From an uncultured Streptococcus sp. (GTDB taxonomy: Bacteria > Bacillota > Bacilli > Lactobacillales > Streptococcaceae), in NCBI RefSeq assembly GCF_938036805.1, contig NZ_CALHWC010000162.1, positions 1-10,781 of the forward strand: a stretch of 10,781 bases of DNA, read 5' to 3'. The notes beneath the pieces were generated by a model. The model had not been told where the DNA came from, did no database searches, and worked only from the letters and a program-made list of their open reading frames with translations. Both the position numbers and the translations under genes were made by a program. Positions 1 through 6,488 of the stretch are shown piece after piece; position 1 is the stretch's first letter; every line of letters begins with the position of its first letter.

Positions 1-619
1 TACAATGGATAATACCGAAGCGAAAGAGAAATTGACTCTTCTGGTCGCTGGGGTCGTTGTAGACAAAGCCGGTGAACTCCAGCGTCTTGCCCACAAACTC
101 GTCGGGATAGTCATAGATGATCTCCATGACCTCCATGTAATTTTCGGTTGTGACCTGAATGGTATCTTGCTTGACATATTTCTTAGCGGCTGCCCGCATT
201 TCTTTTTCGTAAGCACCTTTTGTGAAGTAGGTGCTGGTATCCGGCTTCAGGTATTGGCTGGTAGTGCCTTCGTCCTGTTGAATAGCAGTTGAAGTTCCCT
301 CAGCCAGCGGGAAATGAAATCCTTTGGCCGAAACTGTTGTCGAATCCAAGGTTACGGTTGGAAAGAAAATTCCCACAAAAAGCGGAATGACAAGGAGCAG
401 CACGCTGCCTAACTTGGCCCAGCGAGTACTTAAATGACTGTGGACCTCCATCTTCTTCATCCAGATAATCAGCTGCACAACTGCCAAGATAAAAGATAGA
501 ATCATAGACAAGTAGGCCAGATAGGAATAGTGGAGATTGATATATTGATTAAGCTTGCCCGTCAGCTGCAGATACATGGTGATCTCAAAGTAGCCAACTA
601 AGATTAGAAATCGAATCAT
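1..619 (-). CDS. TIGR03943/DUF1980 (YcgQ-like) membrane protein, C-terminus cut by window edge
   Basis: I read this on the minus strand from ATG 619-617 as 206 open codons running off the left edge. The N-terminal part is membrane-bound, with hydrophobic stretches at about residues 1-18, 33-53 and 70-88. A polar, probably extracytoplasmic segment follows, rich in Ser, Thr, Lys and Glu. The end of the visible part (VGKTLEFTGFVYNDP, then FRFGIIHC) matches what I remember of the TIGR03943/DUF1980 family, with its conserved Cys near the cut. Members are nearly always partnered with an UPF0718/ArsP_1-type permease, and that is the gene directly upstream. The start overlaps the permease stop as ATGA, so translation is probably coupled. 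No biochemical function is established to my knowledge. A role as accessory or solute-binding subunit of the permease is inference. The rest of the gene lies outside the window. Confidence 0.85.
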   Translation of the reverse strand, partial: MIRFLILVGYFEITMYLQLTGKLNQYINLHYSYLAYLSMILSFILAVVQLIIWMKKMEVHSHLSTRWAKLGSVLLLVIPLFVGIFFPTVTLDSTTVSAKGFHFPLAEGTSTAIQQDEGTTSQYLKPDTSTYFTKGAYEKEMRAAAKKYVKQDTIQVTTENYMEVMEIIYDYPDEFVGKTLEFTGFVYNDPSDQKSQFLFRFGIIHC

Positions 620-1521
620 AGCACTACCCCCACAAGCCAAGAGTAAAGAAAGACGACAACAGTAACCAGACTGATAAATTTCCAGATAAAGCGTGTCTTA
701 AAGTAGTTTTTCATCATCAGCAGATTCTTGACATCTAGCATAGGCCCAATGACCAAGAAAGCTAAGACTGGCGATAGGCCGAAACTAGCAATCAAGGAGC
801 TCCCGATGAAAGCATCAGCTTCGCTGCAAAGTGAGAGCAGGAAGGACAGCAGCATGAGGAGAAGAATGGCAACAGCTGGTGTCGAGATGATAGAGGTCAG
901 GATTCTGGTTGGGACATAGACTTGTACTATGCTGGCGAAGAGACAGCCAAAGACCAGATAGCGACCGGTATCGAAAAATTCGTCAATGGCCTGCACAAAG
1001 ACCTGAAAAAGCTTTTGTCCTTTGCTGAGATGAGAAAAATCATGCTCATGAACCGCTTTGCGATTTTCTTTTTGAATATTGCTGTCTGCAAAGAAGCCCA
1101 GAAAAATCCCTAAAAGAATAGCCACGACCATAGAACCTAAAGCACGAAGCAGCGCCATTCGGAAGGAATTACCAAAGGCAGAGTAGGTCGCAAAGAGCAC
1201 GATGGGGTTGATGACTGGAGCCGTTACCAGAAAAGGCACAGCCGTGTAACTGGGAACTTTCTTTTCCAAAAACCGATTTATAATGGGAACGATTCCGCAC
1301 TCACAGGAAGGAAAGACGACGCCGATCAAGCTTCCAAAGAAGATCCGAGCCCATTTGTTCTTGGGCAGGAAACGATAAACCTTGTCCGGCGTGACATACA
1401 CCTCGATAAAGCCGGAAATGATACTTCCAATCAAGACAAAAGGCAGGGCCTCAATGATGATGGAGAGAAAGATAGCGCCAGCCTGTAAGACGCTGGAAGG
1501 AAGATTAGAAAAGAAGCTCAT
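616..1521 (-). CDS. ArsP_1/UPF0718-type permease (YcgR-like)
   Basis: This 301-aa polytopic membrane protein has about eight hydrophobic segments and a short cytoplasmic-looking charged loop (about 147-170). It has the pattern of the predicted permeases of PF03773 (UPF0718, YcgR in Bacillus; relatives include the organoarsenical exporter ArsP). Two similar halves each carry a conserved cysteine motif after a hydrophobic segment: PSCECGIVPI at 71-80 (C73, C75) and SLCSEADAF at 230-238 (C232, E234, D236). An intramembrane TAPVINP motif lies at 100-106. Paired Cys and acidic residues in helices suggest a soft-metal or metalloid substrate, but that is inference and the substrate is unknown. It is the middle gene of a three-gene operon: its ATG overlaps the upstream stop (ATGA at 1521-1518), and its own TGA overlaps the next start (ATGA at 619-616). 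Length is normal for the family and the gene looks intact. Confidence 0.87.
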   Translation of the reverse strand: MSFFSNLPSSVLQAGAIFLSIIIEALPFVLIGSIISGFIEVYVTPDKVYRFLPKNKWARIFFGSLIGVVFPSCECGIVPIINRFLEKKVPSYTAVPFLVTAPVINPIVLFATYSAFGNSFRMALLRALGSMVVAILLGIFLGFFADSNIQKENRKAVHEHDFSHLSKGQKLFQVFVQAIDEFFDTGRYLVFGCLFASIVQVYVPTRILTSIISTPAVAILLLMLLSFLLSLCSEADAFIGSSLIASFGLSPVLAFLVIGPMLDVKNLLMMKNYFKTRFIWKFISLVTVVVFLYSWLVGVVL

Positions 1522-1655
1522 GCTTTTTTAGCCTTTTCTTCTGCTTCTTTTTTCTTTTTGTCATCTGAAAATTCGACTTTTTCAAGCTTGGGCAGAGTGG
1601 CAAACTCCTCGAACATCTTGTCTAAATCGTCTGTTTTGGTAAATTTCACAGCCAT
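1518..1655 (-). CDS. SPJ_0845-type small protein (45 aa)
   Basis: A minus-strand ORF from ATG 1655-1653 encodes 45 residues, starting MAVKFTKTDDLDKMFEEFA and ending in a Lys/Glu/Ala tail (DDKKKKEAEEKAKKA). It has no membrane segment or signal peptide; it looks like a short amphipathic helix followed by a charged tail. It is preceded by a good ribosome binding site (GAGGTG about 5 nt before the ATG) and a TATAAT box, so it leads the operon with the permease and the DUF1980 protein. Its TGA overlaps the permease ATG. I recognise it as the streptococcal family called SPJ_0845, which from memory also sits beside tex in pneumococcus. No function is known. The permanent coupling to a permease suggests a small regulatory or accessory subunit, which is inference. 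It could also serve mainly to deliver ribosomes to the permease start. Confidence 0.85.
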   Translation of the reverse strand: MAVKFTKTDDLDKMFEEFATLPKLEKVEFSDDKKKKEAEEKAKKA

Positions 1656-1686
1656 AAAGGCACCTCATTTCTAAAATAATAATTCT

Positions 1687-1692
1687 ATTATA
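1687..1692 (-). promoter_or_regulatory. -10 box for the 45-aa/permease/DUF1980 operon
   Basis: On the minus strand this reads TATAAT, a perfect -10, about 31 nt upstream of the ATG at 1655. No good -35 is visible at 16-18 nt spacing, and there is no TG extension. The leader would be about 25-30 nt and contains the GAGGTG ribosome binding site. Confidence 0.6.
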
Positions 1693-1808
1693 CTACCAAA
1701 CGAAAAAAAATGATATTTTCAGCCATGTTTGATTAGAAACAGTGGACTCATCCTAGAAAGAAAAAGATGGTTTAAACTAGTCTTTATAGATTTTTCAGCT
1801 TGATATTA

Positions 1809-1817
1809 TGATATAAT
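1809..1817 (+). promoter_or_regulatory. Extended -10 promoter of tex, 9 nt before the start codon
   Basis: TGATATAAT is a perfect extended -10 (TGn plus TATAAT at 1812-1817), with no recognisable -35. The ATG of tex begins at 1827, so transcription starting about 7 nt after the -10 would begin near 1824. That leaves a leader of only about 0-4 nt and no room for a Shine-Dalgarno sequence. Either the mRNA is leaderless or nearly so, or a further upstream promoter also serves the gene. Confidence 0.65.
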
Positions 1818-1826
1818 AGAAGCGTT

Positions 1827-3959
1827 ATGGAAAATTTAAATATTGAAAAAATTGCTCAGAAATTGGGCCTTAAAGAAAGCCAAGTATCACAGGTCCTAGA
1901 TCTGACCGCTGAAGGGAATACCATTCCTTTTATTGCTCGTTATCGTAAGGAAATGACAGGAAATCTAGATGAGGTCGAAATTAAGGAAATCATTGACCTA
2001 GATAAAAGCATGACTGCCTTGGCAGAGCGTAAATCGACGGTCTTAGCCAAGATTGAGGAGCAGGGCAAACTTACGGATGCGCTGCGCTCTGAGATTGAGG
2101 CTGCTGAAAAGCTGGCTGATGTGGAAGAATTGTATCTGCCCTACAAGGAGAAGCGCCGTACCAAGGCTACCATTGCGCGTGAAGCAGGTCTCTTTCCTTT
2201 GGCCCGCTTAATCTTACAGGATGCGGCTAATCTGAAGGAAGAAGCTGAGAAACTGACTAGTGAAGCCTTTCCAACAGCAGAAGCTGCTCTTGCTGGAGCA
2301 GTGGATATTCTGACCGAGGCGATTTCTGAAGATACTAAGCTGCGGGCTTGGACCTACCATGAAATGCAGTCCAATTCTTCTATCGTATCCAGTCTCAAAG
2401 ACGGCGACTTGGATGAAAAGCAGGTCTTCCAGATTTATTATGATTTTTCTGAAAAAGTAGCGACCATGCAGGGCTACCGTACTCTGGCTCTTAATCGTGG
2501 TGAGAAGCTAGGTATTCTCAAGGTTGGTTTTGAGCACAATCTTGAGAAAATCCTGCGCTTCTTTGAAGTACGCTTCAAGGTGAAAAATGCCTATATTAGT
2601 GAAGCTATCCAGCAAGCGGTCAAAAAGAAAATCATTCCAGCTATGGAGCGCCGTATTCGGACCGAGCTGACCGAGGCCGCCGAAGATGGTGCGATTCAGC
2701 TCTTCTCAGAAAATCTCCGCAATCTCCTCCTGATTGCTCCTCTCAAAGGTCGCGTAGTACTGGGCTTTGACCCAGCCTTTCGGACAGGAGCCAAGCTGGC
2801 GGTTGTTGATGCCACAGGTAAGATGCTGACGACTCATGTCATCTATCCAGTAGCACCAGCAAAGCCAGTTCAGATTGAAGCTTCTAAGAAGGAACTGTCA
2901 GAGCTGATTGAGCAGTTTGGCGTGGAAATCATTGCCATTGGAAATGGAACGGCCAGCCGAGAAAGCGAAGCCTTTGTAGCTGAAGTTTTGAAATCCCATC
3001 CAGATGTCAGCTATGTTATCGTCAATGAAAGCGGAGCATCTGTATACTCTGCTAGTGAACTGGCTCGTCATGAATTTCCAGATTTGACGGTTGAAAAGCG
3101 CTCAGCTATTTCTATTGCTCGCCGTCTGCAGGATCCTTTAGCTGAGCTGGTTAAGATCGATCCTAAGTCCATCGGAGTTGGTCAGTACCAGCATGATGTC
3201 AGCCAGAAAAAACTGTCTGAAAGCCTGGACTTTGTCGTTGATACCGTGGTTAACCAAGTCGGGGTCAATATCAACACCGCCAGTCCTGCCCTGCTGGCCC
3301 ACGTAGCTGGCCTTAATAAAACTATCTCAGAAAATATTGTCAAGTATCGGGAAACGGAAGGCTTGATTCGGTCTCGCGAGGCCATTAAGAAAGTGCCACG
3401 TTTAGGTGCAAAAGCCTTTGAACAGGCAGCTGGCTTCCTGCGTATTCCCGAGAGTGATAACTTGCTAGATAATACTGGCGTTCACCCAGAGTCTTATAAG
3501 GCGGTGGAGGAGCTCTTTAAGCGTCTGGAAATCAGTAGTTTGGATGAAGCAGCCCAAGCTAAATTAAAAGCTGTTCAGGTTGCTAGTTTGGCTGCAGAGC
3601 TAGGCTTGGGAGAAGAAACCCTCAAAGATATTATTGCGGATCTGCTCAAGCCTGGCCGGGATTTGCGTGATTCCTTTGACGCGCCAGTGCTACGGCAGGA
3701 TGTCTTGGATATTAAGGATCTGCGCATTGGTCAAAAGCTGGAAGGGGTCGTCCGGAATGTCGTCGATTTCGGAGCCTTTGTAGATATCGGTATCCACGAA
3801 GATGGCCTTATCCATATTTCTAAAATCAGTAAAAACTTCATTAAACACCCTAGTCAAGTCCTGTCAGTCGGTGATCTGGTCACTGTCTGGGTAGATAAGC
3901 TGGATGTGGAGCGGGAGAAGGTCAACCTCTCTCTGATAGCGCCAAATGAATCTAACTAA
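1827..3959 (+). CDS. tex: Tex, S1-domain RNA-binding transcription accessory protein
   Basis: This is a full-length 710-aa Tex protein (the family is usually 700-780 aa). Visible domains in order are: an N-terminal helical Tex region (about 1-190, with the conserved GNTIPFIARYRKEMTG at 30-45 and ELYLPYKEKRRTKA at 101-114), a YqgF/RNase H-like domain (about 309-435, starting GFDPAFRTGAKLAVVD), a helix-hairpin-helix region (about 475-540, VGVNINTAS then VPRLGAKAFEQAAGFLRI), and a C-terminal S1 domain (about 632-703, GVVRNVVDFGAFVDIGIHEDGLIH). Tex binds nucleic acid and acts in transcription; it is related to eukaryotic Spt6. Its exact bacterial role is unsettled. The start is fixed by family-conserved N-terminal sequence and the absence of another in-frame start nearby. 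It is first in an operon with sprT, overlapping it by 14 nt. Confidence 0.96.
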   Translation: MENLNIEKIAQKLGLKESQVSQVLDLTAEGNTIPFIARYRKEMTGNLDEVEIKEIIDLDKSMTALAERKSTVLAKIEEQGKLTDALRSEIEAAEKLADVEELYLPYKEKRRTKATIAREAGLFPLARLILQDAANLKEEAEKLTSEAFPTAEAALAGAVDILTEAISEDTKLRAWTYHEMQSNSSIVSSLKDGDLDEKQVFQIYYDFSEKVATMQGYRTLALNRGEKLGILKVGFEHNLEKILRFFEVRFKVKNAYISEAIQQAVKKKIIPAMERRIRTELTEAAEDGAIQLFSENLRNLLLIAPLKGRVVLGFDPAFRTGAKLAVVDATGKMLTTHVIYPVAPAKPVQIEASKKELSELIEQFGVEIIAIGNGTASRESEAFVAEVLKSHPDVSYVIVNESGASVYSASELARHEFPDLTVEKRSAISIARRLQDPLAELVKIDPKSIGVGQYQHDVSQKKLSESLDFVVDTVVNQVGVNINTASPALLAHVAGLNKTISENIVKYRETEGLIRSREAIKKVPRLGAKAFEQAAGFLRIPESDNLLDNTGVHPESYKAVEELFKRLEISSLDEAAQAKLKAVQVASLAAELGLGEETLKDIIADLLKPGRDLRDSFDAPVLRQDVLDIKDLRIGQKLEGVVRNVVDFGAFVDIGIHEDGLIHISKISKNFIKHPSQVLSVGDLVTVWVDKLDVEREKVNLSLIAPNESN

Positions 3960-4395
3960 CTACGTCAAGCAGGTGTCGCTGGAAGATTTTGGCTGGGAAT
4001 TCCGCCATCAAGCTTATTGGAACAAGCGTCTCCGTACGACAGGAGGACGCTTCTTTCCTAAAGATGGCCATCTGGATTTTAACCCAAAAATCTATGAAAC
4101 TTTTGATCTGGAGACCTTTCGAAAGATTGTCCGCCATGAGTTAGCTCACTATCATCTCTATTATCAGGGCAAAGGTTATCGCCATAAAGATAGAGATTTT
4201 AAAGAATTGCTTAAGCAGGTTGATGGCTTGCGCTACGCTCCTTCATTGTCTAACTCGCAAGCCTTTCTCATCTATGAATGCCTGAGTTGCGGAGCACTTA
4301 TCCGTCGCAGACGCAGGGTCAATCTTCAAAAATACCGTTGCGGACGCTGTAGAGGACAACTGGCATTCCTAAAAGAGGAGCCTAACAGAGGCTGA
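3946..4395 (+). CDS. sprT: SprT-like zinc metalloprotease-family protein
   Basis: This 149-aa SprT family protein has the zinc-protease motif HELAH at residues 64-68 (H64, E65, H68) and a further conserved His at 80 in the downstream GYRHKDRDF segment, a likely third ligand. A C-terminal zinc ribbon is built from C112/C115 (YECLSCG) and C132/C135 (RCGRC). It has no signal peptide or membrane helix, so it is cytoplasmic. Eukaryotic relatives (Spartan) cleave DNA-protein crosslinks; the bacterial small SprT proteins are poorly characterised, so proteolytic activity here is inferred from intact motifs. The ATG lies inside the last codons of tex in another frame (14-nt overlap), implying translational coupling. 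Its ribosome binding site would lie in the tex coding end and is not strong. A strong hairpin terminator follows 25 nt after the stop. Confidence 0.9.
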   Translation: MNLTNYVKQVSLEDFGWEFRHQAYWNKRLRTTGGRFFPKDGHLDFNPKIYETFDLETFRKIVRHELAHYHLYYQGKGYRHKDRDFKELLKQVDGLRYAPSLSNSQAFLIYECLSCGALIRRRRRVNLQKYRCGRCRGQLAFLKEEPNRG

Positions 4396-4420
4396 GCGAA
4401 TGAAAAACGGATAGAGGTAG

Positions 4421-4446
4421 AATCAGCCTTGGGGCTGATTTTTTTG
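4421..4446 (+). terminator. Rho-independent terminator of tex-sprT
   Basis: A perfect 8-bp stem AATCAGCC / GGCTGATT with a TTGG loop (4429-4432) is followed directly by a run of T (4439-4445). It lies 26 nt after the sprT stop codon and closes the two-gene unit. Confidence 0.9.
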
Positions 4447-4457
4447 TTCTCCCGCTA

Positions 4458-4466
4458 TGATAAAAT
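4458..4466 (+). promoter_or_regulatory. Extended -10 promoter of the PspC-domain gene
   Basis: TGATAAAAT (TGn plus TAAAAT at 4461-4466) lies 31 nt before ATG 4498 and immediately after the tex-sprT terminator. No -35 is evident. The predicted start near 4473 leaves a leader of about 25 nt that includes GAGGT at 4486-4490. Confidence 0.55.
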
Positions 4467-4497
4467 GAAGGAAAGAATGAGAGTTGAGGTCGTCACC

Positions 4498-4770
4498 ATG
4501 AAAACTAAATTTTATAAATTAAGAAGAAACCGAGTGATTTCAGGGGTTTTATCGGGACTGGCCGATAAATTCAACTTTGATCTTGGTTTGTTACGCTTTT
4601 TATTCATTATCTTTACAGTTTCCAATTTTGGCTTAGGCATTTTGATTTATATTTTGCTGGCTGTCGTGATGCCTTACAAGGAAGATGTGGAAGCGGAAAT
4701 GTATGGAACAGGCCCTCGTAAAATGAAAGATGCTGAGCCAATCAATGACAATGACGGCTGGTTCTGGTAA
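4498..4770 (+). CDS. Small PspC-domain membrane protein
   Basis: This 90-aa protein carries a PspC domain (about residues 3-60). It begins FYKLRRNRVISGVLSGLADKF and leads into a long hydrophobic segment (about 31-58, two closely spaced or one long helix). A short acidic cytoplasmic-type tail follows, ending in the unusual aromatic DGWFW. PspC domains occur in envelope-stress sensors. Stand-alone small versions are common in Firmicutes and their role is not established. I chose ATG 4498 over an in-frame ATG at 4429 for three reasons: the earlier one lies in the loop of the tex-sprT terminator and before the likely promoter, the extra 23 residues do not match the family, and GAGGT lies about 7 nt before 4498. 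The gene has its own promoter and terminator, so it is a single-gene unit. Confidence 0.85.
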   Translation: MKTKFYKLRRNRVISGVLSGLADKFNFDLGLLRFLFIIFTVSNFGLGILIYILLAVVMPYKEDVEAEMYGTGPRKMKDAEPINDNDGWFW

Positions 4771-4783
4771 TTATGAAAGAGAG

Positions 4784-4808
4784 ATTCGGGTAGTGTTCCC
4801 GAATTTTT
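4784..4808 (+). terminator. Rho-independent terminator after the PspC gene
   Basis: A perfect 7-bp stem ATTCGGG / CCCGAAT with a 7-nt loop (4791-4797) is followed by five T (4804-4808). It begins 13 nt after the PspC stop. The T-run is followed by GTTCGA, the same bases that follow the terminator at 8136-8172. Confidence 0.82.
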
Positions 4809-4917
4809 GTTCGATCCCAATATAAAGGAATTGAAAAACGCGAGAATCTAGGGAAGCGTAGCTGACTGAATATGGAAGCTATTGCCGAAAGATGAATGAC
4901 TTATCCAAGGAGGAAAT

Positions 4918-5409
4918 ATGACAGAAGTTTGGAATGCCTATGACTTGAATCGAAATCAGCTCCCACATCTCCTAGTTCGAGGAGAAAAGGTTCCTGAAGG
5001 GCAGTTTCATCTCTGTGTCAATGTCTTGGTTCGCCACGAGGATGGTGATTTTCTCTGTATGCGACGATCAGCTCATAAAAGCCTCTATCCTGGCTACTAT
5101 GAGTTTGGAGCGGGAGGTAGTGTGCTGGCAGGAGAGGATAGTCAGACAGCCGCCCTCCGGGAACTAGAAGAAGAAACAGGTCTGGTTCCCGACAGTATCA
5201 GACTATTGGAGCAGGTGTGCTCTGTCGAAGACCAGTGCCACTTTGATTTCTATGAAGCGGTGGTGTCTGGAGACAAGAGCCAAGTTCGCTATCAGGCAGG
5301 CGAAACTGATGCTCATGTCTGGCTGCCTCTAAGAGAAATTCCAGCCTTTATCGAGAGCCATCCTTGCTTTCAAAATCAGAAAAAAATTCTCCAAAGATGG
5401 ATTGGCTAG
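4918..5409 (+). CDS. NUDIX hydrolase
   Basis: This 163-aa protein has a complete Nudix box at residues 67-89 (G, then E73, RELEEETG at 81-88), fitting GX5EX7REUXEEXGU with all metal-binding acids present. It probably hydrolyses a nucleoside-diphosphate-linked substrate using Mg2+. The N-terminal WNAYDLNRNQLPH pattern and overall length resemble the YfcD/isopentenyl-diphosphate-isomerase-like branch, whose substrates are not well defined, so I give no symbol. It has no signal peptide. Translation should be efficient because AAGGAGG stands 7 nt before the ATG. No convincing promoter is visible in the 109 nt after the preceding terminator; TATAAA at 4821-4826 is the only candidate. No terminator separates it from hprK, although hprK has its own -10, so some read-through into hprK is possible. 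Confidence 0.9.
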   Translation: MTEVWNAYDLNRNQLPHLLVRGEKVPEGQFHLCVNVLVRHEDGDFLCMRRSAHKSLYPGYYEFGAGGSVLAGEDSQTAALRELEEETGLVPDSIRLLEQVCSVEDQCHFDFYEAVVSGDKSQVRYQAGETDAHVWLPLREIPAFIESHPCFQNQKKILQRWIG

Positions 5410-5513
5410 TTGTTGTGACTGGCCTTTTTGCTGGCTGGCAGATATTTTTACAAGCATTTAGGGAAAAATCCTGCTTAATTTCCAATCTTAAAAACTCTTT
5501 TAGGGTAAAAATT

Positions 5514-5522
5514 TGCTATAAT
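5514..5522 (+). promoter_or_regulatory. Extended -10 promoter of the hprK operon
   Basis: TGCTATAAT is a perfect extended -10 (TATAAT at 5517-5522), 30 nt before the hprK ATG at 5553. No -35 match is seen at usual spacing. The leader would be about 24 nt, with an AAGGGAG-type ribosome binding site at 5540-5546. Confidence 0.7.
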
Positions 5523-5552
5523 AGAGGAAGATAAATTTGAAGGGAGCAGGGA

Positions 5553-6488
5553 ATGTCTGTAAAGGTCAAAGATTTGATTGAAAAAGTCCGTTTACGTATA
5601 GTTTACGGCAGTGATGACCTCTTAGAAAAGGAGATTTCGACATCGGATATTTCGCGGCCAGGTCTTGAAATGACCGGCTATTTTGACTACTACACGCCAG
5701 AACGGATTCAGCTGATTGGGATGAAGGAGTGGTCTTATCTGATGAAGATGACATCCCACAATCGTCATCAAGTCCTTCTGAAAATGTTTCAGCCAGAAAC
5801 GCCAGTTGTCATTGTGGCGCGCAATTTGGAGATTCCTGAAGAAATGCGGCGAGCAGCTGAAGAAAAGCAAATCGCGATTCTCACCAGCCGCACATCAACC
5901 AGCCGTCTATCAGGAGAAATTTCTAGTTTCCTTGACTCACGCTTGGCGGTCAGAACCAGTGTCCATGGCGTATTGATGGACATCTACGGAATGGGAGTGC
6001 TGATTCAAGGAGACAGTGGTATCGGTAAAAGTGAAACTGGTCTTGAGTTAGTCAAGCGTGGCCATCGTTTAGTGGCGGATGACCGGGTTGATATCTTTGC
6101 CAAGGATGAAATGACCCTTTGGGGAGAGCCTGCTGAGATTCTTCGCCATCTCTTGGAAATTCGCGGTGTCGGCATTATCGACGTGATGAGCCTTTATGGA
6201 GCTAGTGCGGTCAAGGATTCTTCACAGGTACAGATTGCTGTCTATCTGGAAAATTATGATACCAATAAGACCTTTGACCGTCTGGGCAATAATGCAGAAG
6301 AACTGGAAGTTTCTGGCGTCAGAATTCCTCGGATTCGCATCCCAGTTAAGACAGGACGCAATATCTCTGTAGTGATTGAGGCCGCAGCTATGAACTATCG
6401 GGCTAAGGAAATGGGCTTTGATGCCACCAAGATTTTTGAAGAACGACTGACTAATCTGATTAGCCAGAATGAGGTGAAAGATGCTTGA
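5553..6488 (+). CDS. hprK: HPr kinase/phosphorylase
   Basis: This is a full-length 311-aa HprK, the cytoplasmic bifunctional enzyme that phosphorylates HPr (PtsH) on Ser46 and removes the phosphate again. HPr-Ser46-P is the corepressor of CcpA and also dampens PTS sugar uptake, so this enzyme is the sensor of Firmicute carbon catabolite repression. The N-terminal domain (about 1-130) is followed by the catalytic domain with conserved H138, the Walker A loop GDSGIGKS at 153-160 (K159, S160), E161, the acidic pair D176-D177, and the family signature LEIRGVGIID at 201-210. The C-terminal IPVKTGRN segment (263-270) is also present. Nothing is missing. It leads the operon with lgt, whose ATG lies 8 nt inside the hprK end, the usual arrangement in lactic acid bacteria. 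Confidence 0.98.
   Translation: MSVKVKDLIEKVRLRIVYGSDDLLEKEISTSDISRPGLEMTGYFDYYTPERIQLIGMKEWSYLMKMTSHNRHQVLLKMFQPETPVVIVARNLEIPEEMRRAAEEKQIAILTSRTSTSRLSGEISSFLDSRLAVRTSVHGVLMDIYGMGVLIQGDSGIGKSETGLELVKRGHRLVADDRVDIFAKDEMTLWGEPAEILRHLLEIRGVGIIDVMSLYGASAVKDSSQVQIAVYLENYDTNKTFDRLGNNAEELEVSGVRIPRIRIPVKTGRNISVVIEAAAMNYRAKEMGFDATKIFEERLTNLISQNEVKDA

Noticed and set aside
5..292. Plus-strand open frame of 95 codons at the left edge
   Set aside because: It is antisense to the DUF1980 gene, whose frame is continuous, operon-coupled and family-like.
728..1113. Two plus-strand open frames of about 63 codons each
   Set aside because: They lie antisense inside the permease gene, have no ribosome binding site and no recognisable protein features; they are reading-frame shadows.
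1768..1778. Palindrome GTTTAAAC near the tex promoter as an operator
   Set aside because: An 8-bp AT-rich palindrome is expected by chance, and the flanks are not symmetric about its centre.
1773..1784. Possible zinc-repressor (AdcR-like) site between the permease operon and tex
   Set aside because: TAAACTAGTCTT matches the remembered TTAACYRGTTAA motif at only 8 of 12 positions and lies about 120 nt from the operon start; too weak to call despite the tempting metal link.
1816..1831. Possible cre box across the tex start
   Set aside because: The AAGCGTTAT core looks right but only 12 of 16 positions match and the conserved downstream C is missing.
4429..4497. Longer 113-aa version of the PspC protein starting at 4429
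   Set aside because: That ATG lies in the loop of the preceding terminator and upstream of the likely promoter; the extra residues do not fit the family.
5452..5480. Hairpin after the NUDIX gene as a terminator
   Set aside because: The AAGCA/TGCTT and GGA/TCC pairs are interrupted by a bulge and followed by only AATTT; not a convincing terminator.
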